Source of the DNA: Fennellomyces sp. T-0311
Lineage: Eukaryota > Mucoromycota > Mucoromycetes > Mucorales > Lichtheimiaceae
Reading direction: 5' to 3'
NCBI GenBank assembly: GCA_025266875.1
Contig: JALLLT010000002.1
Span: 992,001-1,056,000, forward strand
DNA: 64,000 nucleotides
Shown: positions 38,471 through 50,530 of the stretch, in pieces
Numbering within the stretch: position 1 is the stretch's first letter
Layout: each line of letters opens with the position of its first letter
The notes under the pieces: model-generated
The model's database searches: none
What the model was told of the DNA's origin: nothing
What the model saw: only the letters and a program-made list of their open reading frames with translations
Made by a program: the position numbers and the translations under genes

Positions 38471-38912
38471 TGTGTACATAAAAAAAGACTTGGCATGCAA
38501 TTAAAATACCTGTAAAGTCTCCGTGTCAACCTGTTCAACTTGTTTACTCCTCCTAACAAGTATTGACATTCAACTTCACTTATTGACAACCTATGCTCCT
38601 TAACATATCCATTCACAACACTAAAGTTTGTTGTCTAGTTTTATTTGTTTGTTTTATATTAAGCATGAGCTTATTTGATAACCGCCAATAACCTGCTCTT
38701 CCTTGGAGTGACCCATGCGAAGGGCCCGTGCGCATGCTGAGGATTTGTTTTGGCTGAACTAGACGCTGTTTCGAAATGACGATCGGGTACACAAAGCGAG
38801 TGCGATGCGAGGCAAAAGTTCAACCGGGCCAATCACATGGCGTATTGACCCGTTTATTGTTGCGTTACCATAGCATTAAATTACTTTCGCCTCAATAACC
38901 CCAGACAACAAG
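38471..38912. other. intergenic, promoter of the Ede1-like gene
   Basis: No gene is seen. The segment just before 38913 presumably contains the promoter and 5' leader. Confidence 0.4.
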
Positions 38913-41900
38913 ATGTCGTCAAATTGGGAGTCGCTCCTCACGCCGCAAGAAATTCAGGCTTACGGGCAGTTTTTTTCTGCTGCGAATGGTGGCAAATCGA
39001 ACGTAGTTAGCGGACAAGATGCCGTTACCTTTTTCGCACGCTCTGGAATACCTAATGAGATTCTCTCAGACGTACGTTTAAACGAGCTTGCCCAATGATA
39101 ATTTCTAACTCTTAAAACAAATTTAGATTTGGGAGACGGCTGACCGGGATAATTTGGGTTTCCTCTCCCCAGAAACATTTTCGGTGGCATTAAAGCTCAT
39201 TGCATGTGCACAACACGGTCATGAAGTTGCAGACCCCATCTTATCAACTGGTATGAAAACTTTTGCCAAGAAAGAAATTGCAGTGCAAATTCATGAATAT
39301 TTACTGACGCTTACGCGCAGTTGTTGCTTTACCGCAGTTTAAAGGGTTCAGTCCAGATGCAACAGCAAGCCCAATTTCAGCAAAAGATATTATTTCTCCA
39401 GAAGAGCGAGAAAAATATCTCGCCATTTTCCGCGCTCATCACCCTGTGCAAGGCGTTCTCGATGCTGAAAAGGCTAGAGACATATTCAGCAAGTCAAAGC
39501 TTCCAAATGAATATCTTGCACAGATATGGTAAAATTTATTACTCATGTACTAGATAAGCGAGTTACTAAACCATTGTATAGGAATTTGGCCGATGTACGA
39601 AAATCTGGAAATCTTAACCAGACCGAGTTTGTCATTGCCATGCATTATGTTGCGCGACTCATGGACCGGACAATCACCTCACTACCTGCGCAATTGCCTG
39701 CCAAAATATATGGGTCAGCCGCAGGGTCAATTCAATCATCGCCAGTACTGCGACGAACAAGCGTAGTACCAGCAGCCATGATGTCGCGCCAGTCTACTGG
39801 TAGTAGTTTTGCACCGCCAACACCGCGTACGCAGCGAGGCAGGGCAGAGTCTATCGAATCGCTAGGCAGTATTGCATTCTCCAGCGGTAGTGCGCCGAAT
39901 TGGGATGTGACACCACAAGAAAAGGCTCGATTCGATATGTTCTTTGATCAAATCGACACGAAACGAGCCGGTGTTATCCAGGGCAACGAAGCGGTCAACT
40001 TTTTCAAAAACTCGCGCTTGCCAGACAACGAACTGGCGAGAGTGTGGGATCTTGCAGATATTGAACAGAATGGCCAACTGACTAGAGACGAATTTGCAGT
40101 TGCGATGCACCTTATCCAAAATCGACTTATTGGCAAACCGTTACCCAATGTATTGCCTAAAAGTTTGATTCCCCCATCAACAGCACTGTCTGCTCCTATC
40201 GCTCCTTCAACGCCGCAACGAATCTTTCAGTCACCTCCTTCCATGATACAACCATCACAGCCTCTTCATCCTTCCGAGCCTTCCGAACTACTACCGCCAC
40301 AGGAAGATCTCTTGGGTGACTTTGGCGATAATGAAGAATTAACTACGGAGACAAATGCCGTGAACCAACTGCAGTATCAGATTTCGAACGTACAATCCAC
40401 CACAGCACACGTAACTACACAAAAGGATAGCGTTGTTATTTCCCTCGAACAGAGTAGAAAGCAGAAAGAAGATGTGGAAAAACAAACAGCCCAAATTGCT
40501 AGTGTTCAGCAAGCTGAAGAACAGCGATTGGTTGAGCTACAGAACCTTGTAAAGACCGAAAAACCTGGATGGATACAAGCACGACAAGAACACGACGCTG
40601 CACAGCAACAACTTAACGAAGCTAGGAAGCAGCTCGAAGAATTGAACCAGACCTTGACTCAAGGCCGAACAGATAGCGAGCGATTACGTCAACGTGTCCA
40701 CGAAGTTCAGGAAGAAACCTTGGGGTTATTGAATCAGTTAGAACGACTACGAGCACACGTGAACAAGACAGCTCCGCCGGCGACTGTCCCAGCAGCAACC
40801 CCAGTCGCTGCTCCCGGACTTAGTTTTGACGATATATTCGCGCCACCTGCAACAACATCATCACCATCACCATCAGTAGCAGCAGCAGCGGTGACGCCGA
40901 AGGTCGAAGATGATTTTGACGCGATATTTGCCCCACAACTGCCCGCAGCGACTGCTAAGCGACAGCCTCCTCCTCCTCCTCCGCCATCAAGACGAACGAC
41001 TGTTCGTCGCCAAGAAACACCTCAAGCAACGAAAAAGAATCGTGCACCTCCACCTCCACCTCCATCAGCAGCTGCAACGGCAGCGACAGCGGCAGCTGTT
41101 GTAGGAACAACTGGTGTGGCGGTATCTGCAGTAACCCATGAAGTAGAGCACAATGAATCCGACACCACGACTTCCTCAGACACAGAGAGCTCATCTGAAG
41201 ACGCATCAAGCCCAACAACTGAAGCGCCTGCAGCAGCTGTAGCATCCACTGAAACATCTTTTGCCGACACAATAACAAAATCTGAAGAGGAACCGGTGGG
41301 CGATGCTGAAAAGCCACTGGATACGGGTTCTGCGGAGGCATCACGAGAGCAAGCAGCACAGAAAGTCGCAACAGATGTGGCAGAAATCGGAAGTCCTTCA
41401 GACACGACACAAGAAAAATTACATGAATCATCGCCAAAAGACACTGCAACGGTTGAAGCAGTACCTGAGGTATCTTCTGATGCCATTGGTGCAGCACAGT
41501 CTTTGGATTATGCAGGAGAAGGCACAAAGATGGTATATGATACTGCAACAGAAGAAATACCTCACGAAATGTCACCAAAGGATACTGCAGTGATTCCATT
41601 TGTCGATACCACCGATGCACCAGAATTGGAAGAGCCTCAATATTTGGATGATGCATCACCTGGTTCCGCACCTGGAAAGGAACATGAGGAACCAACAGAA
41701 AAATTAGAGTCACCTAGCAAAGACCTGGATAGCATCACCGATGTACCATCCGTAGCCCAGGATATCGGGTCACCAAAAGAACAGGACCGTGTTACTTCCG
41801 AGGTTCTTGCAGACAAAGTAACCCCTGAAATAACCGAGGCTGTTTCAAGTGAACCTTTCGCCATCCAAGAAGTTACAGAGACAAAGCCAAAAGAAACTCA

Positions 41901-43617
41901 AATCACCGATAAGGATGAAAAGGGCATATCACAAGATCCCGAAAGCAAGACTGTTGATACCCCTGTATCAATTCAGAACGATGCTATTGGAAGCGAGTTG
42001 TCCGCTACTGAAGCGATAGTTTCACCAACGCCTAAACCAACCAGCGCTGAAACATCGTCTATCAATCCAGAAAATATTACCCAAGATCATTCAATAATAT
42101 CTCCAAAACAGGAAGCGCCTGTAGTGTCGGATCCCAAAGACAAGACAGACGATTATCCCCCGCCTTTAGAAAAAAACGTGGCTGAAAAAGAGATGTCACG
42201 AGGAGATAACATCAATGGAGGTGATAACACCACGTCAAAGCCCGATGACGATATCATTTCTGCATCACCAAAGGAGGAGACTGAACCTGCGGTTATGGTA
42301 TCAGGAAGCCAGGGCGATACTGAGAAAAAGGTTCAGCAAGAAGCCATGGTAGGCACCGAGGAGGTAGCTTTGGAGACAGACAAGTTCAAGGACGCGCAGG
42401 AGGTTGGACAGGTCATAGATGGCACGGACGCTAAAAAGCAACAAAAAGATAAAGAAAGCGATACAGATATCGAAGAGTTTCTATCGATCGATGGTGACGA
42501 GAGCGACGATCAACCCAAAGATGAAAAAGCGAAATCCGATAACAGTCTAGACACAAATGAGACGAACCTGCAGGCTATCAAGGAGGACAAGCCAATGGAC
42601 GAACAGACCGAGCCGAGTAACAATGAAGATGAGGAGACACAATATACTGTGATCGATGAAGAACGTGCTGGAGCCGCATCTATAAACGCAAAGGAGGAAA
42701 GGGGTTCGCAGGGGCCGTCAAATGACGCAAACAACGATTCGGTTGAAAGCAAGCAAGACGATCCCCATGAAAGGGAAAACACCTCACACACTGAAACGCC
42801 AGGCGACATCGCGGATTCGGATTCAATATCGAAGGGACCAGTAGAGCATGTGGTCCAAGAAAGTTCAGTTATGCACAAGGAGCCCCAACAAAGTTTGACG
42901 TCGCATGATAAACCAAAGGAGGAGCAAGCGAAAGAACAATTAGCAAACGACGATTTCGATGCCGTTTTTATGGAGCGACCGAGTGACAAAGACCGATCTT
43001 CGTCGGACGAAGGGGGAGGCGAAAGTTTCGAAATCATTTCGTCTACCACAAGCCCCAAGGAGCAACAAGCACCAGCAGTCGATGAATTCGACTCTGCTTT
43101 TGCAAGCGAACTTCAAGATGCCAAAGTTGTCAACGATTCTTCCCTATTTAACCAAGACGATTTCGACGCAGCCTTTGCCGAGGAGTTGACCGACGCCAAA
43201 GTAGTCCAGAACAATGACGAAAAGGAAGCAACACAAGGAGATAATAAGCTAAGCTGGGCAAGCGACTTTGGTGGGTTTAGTTTTGATTTCGATACCAAGA
43301 AGAATGACGACGATTGGGACTCTATCTTTGGCGGTGATGATGGCAAAGCAGGGGGACCCGAGCATGTGGGATTCGAGGACGCGTTTTCTGCAAGCTTTAA
43401 TAACAGTAATAGCAGCAGCAGTAATGATAATCAGCCTGAAGCAACAGAAAGCAGTGTCAAGGAGGTCCAACAAGAACAAGAGACAGTCGCCAATAGTACT
43501 TTGGATGAACTAGTTATGATGGGATTCGATCGAGATTTGGCCAAGGATGCCTTAGAAAGATATGACCAGGACTTACAGAAGGCAACCAACTTCTTGTTAG
43601 ACTTGGCAGCAAAATAA
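38913..43617 (+). CDS. EDE1: Ede1/Eps15-type endocytic scaffold with three EH domains and UBA
   Basis: Four exons (38913-39071, 39127-39250, 39321-39528, 39582-43617) give 1508 residues. EH domains are at about 10-95 (IWETADRDNLGFLSPETF), 115-200 (IWNLADVRKSGNLNQTEF) and 271-350 (VWDLADIEQNGQLTRDEF). A coiled coil lies at about 424-556, then Pro-rich stretches, a very long acidic Ser/Thr/Glu-rich region, and a UBA domain at the end (DELVMMGFDRDLAKDAL). Short D-[DE]-F-D-x-x-F motifs are spread through it. Ede1 comes early to clathrin sites, binds NPF proteins through EH domains and ubiquitin through UBA. It is slightly longer than the yeast protein. Acting at the plasma membrane is inferred from the family. 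Confidence 0.93.
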
Positions 43618-44007
43618 ACAAGAACTTAAAAAAGGGTAAATATCTTGCCTGTCTATTCTGAGATTGACAGCGAGCCACAAGGTTGTTATTTTGGGAATTG
43701 GGGGTTTTGTACTTGATAGAATATGTACAAAGGTCCTAGCGTTTCAATAGTGGAAGCTAATCTTAAGTCCCCCCTTTTTTTCTCTTTTCTTTCTTTCCTC
43801 TTCTTGTATACTCTCCCTCCTGCTATCCTGACTCCTAACTACTGGTATCATCCTTTCGGTCTACCCCCGGTTATTATAACTGTTTTTTTACGGGGGTGTC
43901 GTTATGCACACACAGACTGGCAAATTATCGCGATGCGCCAGATATAAACATGCTTATTTTCTTTCTTTTTCTCTTCACTTTCCTTTCTACTTTCCCACAT
44001 AATAATA
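43618..44007. promoter_or_regulatory. pyrimidine-rich upstream region of the RGS gene
   Basis: The gap has long C/T-rich runs (around 43770-43820 and 43957-43997) just before the ATG at 44008, as in many fungal promoters. No gene is seen. Confidence 0.4.
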
Positions 44008-45999
44008 ATGGATCCTGGTGTATCTCAACAAGCGTACACATCAATGATGAAGTTTACCATTGATGGACGGCCTTATCTGAAGGTAGGTATCTACATCTGC
44101 TGCCAGGGGCGCGGCGAGGGATCCATATTAATATAATCGCATTGCTTTTAGGACATCCATGATCTGTTCGCAGCGTTGATCGTCCAAATTCCCCTTGACA
44201 CACACCGGTACCTCTTTCGAAACTACCCTAATACGTTCACATCAGACGATGCTATCCAGGCGCTGGGTTCGCTTCGATTTTCTCACACAGCACGTGTGCC
44301 AGATCCCAACGACCCATCCAAGCTGCTGCGCACGACTACAACCACTACATTCAACATGGAAAAGGAAATGGCCAAAGCACTGTGCCAACAGTTTCAGCAG
44401 TGTCGACTGACGGAGAACGCCACAGATCCGCAGAGTCGCTCTTTTCGTGATAAGGGCATTTGGCAATTGACACCAAAGGGTCTTTGTGTGCTCCAAGACT
44501 TTTGCGTACGCACTGAAGCCAACATGTCCTCACTTCGCAAACACTTTGGCCATATCGAACCGATCCAACTCGTTCGACTTGAGCGACACAGCGATGATGA
44601 CCAGGTCATCTTTGGTCGCCAAAATCTTTCTGTCGTCTTTCGGATCATGATGACGAGTTTGCCACTCGAAGGAGAGCTTGACAAAACACACAATCAAAGC
44701 ACCAAAGCAACGTCGTCAGGCATGCGCGGCGATAAGTCATCTCTCTCTGCAGCATCTTCGCAAGCTTCAGGGTCCACCAGCACATCAAACCCTGCACCTT
44801 TTGCAATGACATCTCATATATCCAACGGCGATTCACGCGTACAACTGCTTGCCAACAATCTTTTGACCTATTCCAAAAAGGGTGCTAAGGGGGGTCCCAC
44901 CACGCGGTCTGCCAAGAACATGCGCACTGTATTCTCGACTCAGTTGGCCTGCGACTGGCTCACCGAGTACAGCACGGTTTCATCTCGCGAGGAGGCCGAA
45001 ACCATTACCAACGAGTTCATAAAGTATGGCTGGATCGAATTCCAAGATCCCAAGCAGTCTGCGCCTGCTCGTGCATCAAAAACAATCATGTTGATCGTTA
45101 CTGGAAAAGGCAAAGAAGTGGTGGCCGAGTTCGACAAGCCGGTCGCACGCTCGTCTTCTGCAACAAGCCTTGCACGAAGCCGTTCCCTACGTAGCCAATC
45201 AACTCTGCCGTCCAGTGTGGACGAGGATGACCAGCAGACCACCTTGCGGGAGATATTATCGCAAGATCCAGAAGCTGTTCACGAACCACCACCATCAGCA
45301 AGGCAGCCCCGCAGCCGCCAAAGCACTCAGTCTTCAGTATCACGTCCTCCAAGTACGGCTATTGACTACCCCGTGCCAGACACGGTTTCAGGTCTCAACA
45401 GCAAAGAAGACCCCAAGGAGAGCAACACCGCGCGCCTCAAAGTTATTCTGGATGATCCCCAGCTGCGATCTCTCTTTAAAGACTTCCTCAGAGCAAACTA
45501 CTGCGAAGAAAACCTCGATTTTTGGATCGATTACTCCACGCTGCGACGGAAATGCCGTAACCAGAGCCCTGCCATGCCCTCACAAAACCAAAAGGATCTG
45601 CTGGAAGACGCCCATGATCTGTGGTCGACGTATCTCGCTCCGGGCGCACCAAACGAACTCAATGTCGAGCATTCGTTACGTCAAGAAATGGCACGTGTGG
45701 TGAATTCAATGGTGCAGGTCGTGCCAACATACGCTCCGGGTCAGGTCAAATCTACAGTTGTTATCTCAACTCATTCCACGTCTCAGGCACTGCGCATGAT
45801 GCTAAAGTGGCTTGAGCGGGTCAACGAGCATATCTGTCGACTCATGGCGTCGGATTCGGTTCCTAAGTTTGTAAAGACGCCAAAGTATCGCAAGATTCAG
45901 GACATTCGAGAACGGGAGCAGCAAAAGTTACAGGGCCATGAGGGCCCGGTGGACGGCGAACTGTTTTCCGCACCGTCGTTTGTGGAAAACAAGGCATAA
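44008..45999 (+). CDS. DEP-DEP-RGS regulator of G-protein signalling (Sst2/FlbA type)
   Basis: Two exons (44008-44082, 44152-45999) give 640 residues. The first DEP-like domain spans about 22-160 (DIHDLFAALIVQI and FRNYPNTFTSDDAIQAL), the second about 275-355 (FSTQLACDWLTEYSTV, FIKYGWIEFQ). A Ser-rich linker follows, then the RGS domain at about 453-600 with LKVILDDPQLRSLFKDFL and NYCEENLDFWIDY. RGS proteins speed up GTP hydrolysis by G-alpha and so end signalling from receptors; in fungi this class controls pheromone response, growth and sporulation. DEP domains bring such proteins to the receptor or membrane. All parts are present, so it should be active. Confidence 0.92.
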
Positions 46000-46051
46000 T
46001 AGTCACGCAGGTTATTTCCTCTCTTAGTACACACTTCTGTAGCAATAAAAT

Positions 46052-46323
46052 ATGAGCCTGGCACAGTTTTATACAAAGATATTTGGCCTCGGTGTGTTTA
46101 TTGGCGGCGGTGTAGAGTTCATGCTCATCAAGAGCAACTACTGTATGTCTACACCATTGAGACAATTCAACACAATGTACTTAATTTCGCCAATGTAGAT
46201 CAAATGCTGGCTGCATCAGAAGCCAAGTCGCGAGCAAAGAAGCAGGACGAAGACGACGAAGCCCTTGAACGGTTTAAGCGCATATCTCAGGAGCAACAGC
46301 AGCAACCACCACGGTCTTCATGA
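46052..46323 (+). CDS. 71-residue single-TM protein, possibly mitochondrial (SMIM4/UQCC5-like)
   Basis: Two exons (46052-46142, 46199-46323) give 71 residues. A hydrophobic span at about 8-25 (FGLGVFIGGGVEFMLIK) is followed by a Lys/Glu-rich helix and a Gln/Pro tail. The pattern G-G-x-x-E-[FW]-M-[IL]-I-K then Tyr-Tyr recalls the small complex III assembly factor SMIM4/UQCC5; this is a weak match from memory. The start is supported by the ATG right at the beginning of a short amphipathic segment and by the intron in frame. Confidence 0.6.
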
Positions 46324-47572
46324 ATAAAGGAAACCTTGTAATACTTCGGCGATCTTTTTTGGTTTACGGATGATCTAAAAAGGGGGTCCCTCTTTTATCC
46401 TCCTAGTTGCATCTCTTATCAAGCAAATATATTCGCGGTAATTTTACTGCATAGTGCCGTTGATCGTCTATGCTGACGATGCCTTGAACTGGTGACTGAC
46501 CGTTAACGTGTGTTGTATGTTGGCGTGGTTTCTGGGTTTTGACATCACATACTGACAACAAAAAAAGCAATGCTGTCCCACCACATCTGGCAGCTCGTTC
46601 TTTTTTTATTGTAAGGATAATATATGAAATATGTACTATTGTAGTTAGGGGCCAAAGTAACTCAAATGCATGGCGTTGACGTGATTCTACTATTGTTACT
46701 ACTAACTCCACCGGATCTTTAGCTAAGCCCGTTATTATAGAGTACGTTATACTACAGAACATAGCAACATCTCCCACAATCGAACCCAAGTTTCGCTTTC
46801 ACAATCTTTTTGATGAAACTTGATCATGGACAATTTGGTAATCGAGAACAAAACGCCTCTTATGAACGCCACAGTTAAAGATCGGCAGTACACGCGCGTC
46901 AAATCGACACTTTGCATTTGAAAGTAGAATCGATTCTTTTCCCGATCAGGGGTTATAATTGCCACGAAAAGACTACTATGGAACCTTCGCTACGCATCTG
47001 GTAACAACACTGGTACGGCGCTTTGGCCATCAATTTTGTGAAGCTGTTGCACTGCATAACAAGCGTATTGACTAAATCAAACCATGAGTATACTCCTATC
47101 GGGTTGCCGTCATTGCAGATATACCAGTTGCTCGGAAGCAGTTTGCTTAAACCAACGTTCTTATCATCTGCACATCACTACTTCTCATCACTTTTTTCCC
47201 GACGCTTAGCTTTCCGCTGCCAAATAGCAACAGCAGCCATGACAGCAACGTGCCATTACATATCCAAATTCTACAGCGAAACCTATGTTATACCATAGCC
47301 CTCCAGCGGCAACAGCAGATGTATCTTTGAACTACAGTGAATCATCCCTTGCTCTTTTGATTAACCAATCAATGTACCCAGCAGAAGCGGCGCCTGAATA
47401 CGTTACACCACCACCAAACCTTTTAAAAATATATCACTTCACCTCCCATCACCCCGTTCCACCCCATCCCATCCATCCGTAAAAAAAATAAAGCACAATC
47501 CACATCAATAACAAAAAAAAATTCTGCCGAGATTCCCCAAAAGACAACGCAGCAAAACCTCCTTTTCTTTCG
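46324..47572. other. intergenic, no supported protein gene
   Basis: Several frames of 60-130 codons occur on both strands without ATG starts, motifs or joinable exons. A C/A-rich stretch (about 47400-47600) precedes the tRNA on the plus-strand map. Confidence 0.4.
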
Positions 47573-47645
47573 CACCCAAACCGGGACTCGAACCCGGAAT
47601 CTTCAGATTAGGAGTCTGACGCGTTATCCATTACGCTATTCGGGC
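47573..47645 (-). tRNA. tRNA-Arg, anticodon CCU
   Basis: The minus strand folds as a full cloverleaf of 73 nt: acceptor GCCCGAA with TTTGGGT, D arm GCGT...ACGC, anticodon stem TCAGA/TCTGA with loop CTCCTAA, and T arm CCGGG/CCCGG with loop TTCGAGT. The anticodon CCT reads AGG (Arg). There is no intron. The first pair is G-U. A run of four T lies about 16 nt downstream on the minus strand and could stop RNA polymerase III. Confidence 0.93.
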
Positions 47646-48362
47646 CCCACATTCGGGGTTATCTGTAAAAATATTTAGTCCATAACAAAAAGCAAAAAAG
47701 TTGCAGTAGAAAACTGTTATTTTTTTTGGTAGCTGTAAAAAAATAAATACACGAAATATTGTAATATGATGGGGTATTTATATGTGAGGTAGTCCTGTAT
47801 ATTTATTACTAGTTTTTGTATGGTTTTTAAGATAACTAATTTTTAAAACCCAGCATCAAATTCATTTTTCAAAATGACAGTAACCTACCAACTATTATGT
47901 TTTTTTGCGGCCTTCTCAGAATCACACAGTATCTCGGAGACGTGCAAATGACCAAGTTAACTAGGCTCTGTTGCATTGATGGCTGAATCTATAGTGAAGT
48001 ATAGATTTACAACAGATTACAAGGCATTGCCTGATTCATCAGAAGAACTTGGTAGCAGTAAAGGTGAAGTCCATAAAATGTATTTTATCTACAACGCTCT
48101 TTATGCGGTCATAACGCTACTGATCGACCAGGCAATGTGTTGACATGAACCACGTATCTGTATGCTGTGAGGTTTATACTATATATAAGTAAAGTTAGAC
48201 AAAAACAGATACCACTATCGCAACGGATATAAATTATTCGAAAGGTTATAGTACGAAAATAGAGTTTTAAATAGCCAGAGGTACGTAATTGTTATTACAG
48301 CACTGCGTAATAGAAATAAATAATTTATTTTATGCCAAAAGATAATGAGGGATAAAAAAAGA
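47646..48362. other. AT-rich intergenic, no gene seen
   Basis: No long frame, tRNA or repeat is supported. It separates the tRNA from the 3' end of the F-box gene. Confidence 0.4.
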
Positions 48363-50530
48363 TTATGAGTAATACCAGCCAGAATTACGCACAACGATAA
48401 ACTTGTTGCCGTAGTCAACGCCTTCCTTTGTGATGGACTGGCAAACGGACAGCTTGATTTTTCTCAGACTGTGTGATCCATCGACCAAAATACGTATATC
48501 ATCGTCATCAACACCGGCCACCTCAGTAAAGTCAAGCTTTCGCAGATTTGGTAATTGCGAGAGTTTGACGGAGAGCTGGTGGAACTTTCCGCCGATCAGA
48601 TGTAAAATTACTTCTTGGAGGTTGTTGAGCTTTTCACCAACCGTTGCCAAGTCGTCGGCGTGGACGTCTTTGCCACTAATTACAAGCGTGGTCAGGCTGT
48701 TGAGGTTGTTCGCGAGGGCGTCCAGAGTATCTTTGCTGAGGCAATTGTCCAGATCTTGAAGATGTAAATACTTTAGTGTATTTCGTCCAGCGAGTCGACT
48801 GAAAAAGGACTCTAGACCCTCATCCGTAAGATTGACGTTGTTCATTAATTTGAGACGCTCCAGCTTTGGCAGTTGAAGCAGTGCATCAAATAGCTCGTCG
48901 GTAACTTGCGGATTGTTGCAGATGCTTACAGCAGTAAGACTTGGACATTGCTTGAGAAGCGCGAGGATTGTTTCTGTTCCGAAATACTTGATTTCCAGAT
49001 TCAGCTTGCGTAGCTGCTTGCTGCTGAAACCCGAAAGAACATTCCAGTTCTCAACCTCATTATCCAAAGATTCTTCATCATCCCATTCCTCAAGATCTTC
49101 GTCACCAGCATTCGGATCGAAAAGAAACAGTTCCTCAAGTGTGTTTTTACTTTCATCCATGAGGGTATATACCGGATCGACATCCTCCCCCGCTTGGACA
49201 TAGAGCTCGAATGTTCGCAGGCCGATATTGTCGGTAGGCTTGTAGTTTTCGTCGCGTATATCCTCAGCAAAGGAGTCGTACGGGGCGTTTAGCGACAGGT
49301 ACTGGAGATTGGGAAGAAGGCTACGGATTGTTGACAATCCATTTAGAGGGCAGTCGGTACTAAAGTACAGGAGGTTCGGACTGGCTCTGCACACGGTTTT
49401 CAGGTAGGCAAGGGCTTTACTGGTATTAAGCCAATCTGCCTTCAGAGACAAGTGCGTGAGACTCTTGAACGCAGGTAACTTTCGCTGTGGGAAGCCTTCC
49501 CCAACACCAGTGTGCTGATTGAAGCTGAAATGAGTGACAGCCGTAAACTTGCTGAGTAATCGCCACACCGGAACAAATAGCTCAGTTGCATCCATATCCT
49601 TATAGGTGCCGTACTGGAACGTCAGCAGAACCTTTTTTAATGTCTTGCGAAGATTTTTTTTTACGGATGCCTCCAACGCGTCCACATCAAATTCATCGAC
49701 AATGATACCTACACATACTATATCAGTATAATGCAGCTTTCTGGCCGCCCTATACGCTTACCGAGCGTTTGAAGATTTCGAAATCCATTGTAAAGGCTAT
49801 ACACAAGATCCTGTACAGTGTTTGATCGGATTTCGGGGCCAATCAAAAGCTGGCGAACATTGTTGCTTTGCGATCGAATAGCTTCGCAACATCGTTGGAT
49901 CCGCATCAAATTCTGCTCAAAGTCCTCATAATCATCGTTTTCTTGAAGTATGACATGTTCCAATGCTGCCCTCGATTTGGAAATATGCTGACGCCATGTT
50001 CGGCTGACCGTTTTAGACGTCAAAAGGTCATCAAGTTCGATTTCTCGAATGATACCTTCCGCCACTTCCCATGGCAACACAGCAATACCATCGATCCGCT
50101 TGTCACGTTGGTTCACGGCTTCGTCCAATTTTGGTGACAGTTGGCTTGTCTGTTGCGGGGCAATAGCGATGGCCCTTTCAAATGATTCTACCGCGAGGCT
50201 GGACTTGCCTTGCATCATGAAAATTTCACCTGCGCGAACGTGTGCTTGGTATGCTTGGGGGCAGACAAAGGTCCAGTCCCGGGCAATATACCCTGCCTCA
50301 ATGAGATGGTTTCCTGACAATTCTTTTGCGATTCTTGCAGTAAAATCATCGTCATCAATGTGACATTGGTAACGTTTTTTGATCGCGTTCACGAGGTCAT
50401 TGTCATCGGCAGGTAGCTCAGTAGGCGCGTTTTGCTGGTGTTGTTCTTCTGCTATGACTTTCTCAGGCTTCTGGGTTGTCAGCTTTTTCGCTCTGGAAGA
50501 CATTGTGGTGGAGGATTTTCGTTTTGGCAT
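48363..50530 (-). CDS. TPR/F-box/LRR protein, Dia2/Pof3-like
   Basis: Two exons (50530-49762 and 49708-48363) give 704 residues. The N-terminus is basic (SSRAKKLTTQKP), followed by a TPR-like pair of helices (YQAHVRAGEIFMMQGKSSLAVESFERAIAIAP), an F-box at about 165-205 (IAVLPWEVAEGIIREIELDDLL, VSRTWRQHI) and about a dozen leucine-rich repeats to the end. The order TPR, F-box, LRR is that of yeast Dia2 and fission yeast Pof3, SCF receptors that act at replication forks and in genome stability. Assigning that job here is inference from domain order. The ATG at 50530 was chosen; 50503 is a possible shorter start. Confidence 0.82.

Noticed and set aside
40955..41713. 252-codon minus-strand frame opposite the Ede1-like gene
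   Set aside because: It is the antisense of a biased, repetitive coding region; Leu/Gln-rich translation follows from that composition.
46403..46789. 128-codon minus-strand frame near the tRNA
   Set aside because: Begins at a non-ATG codon and has no recognisable domain; likely chance.
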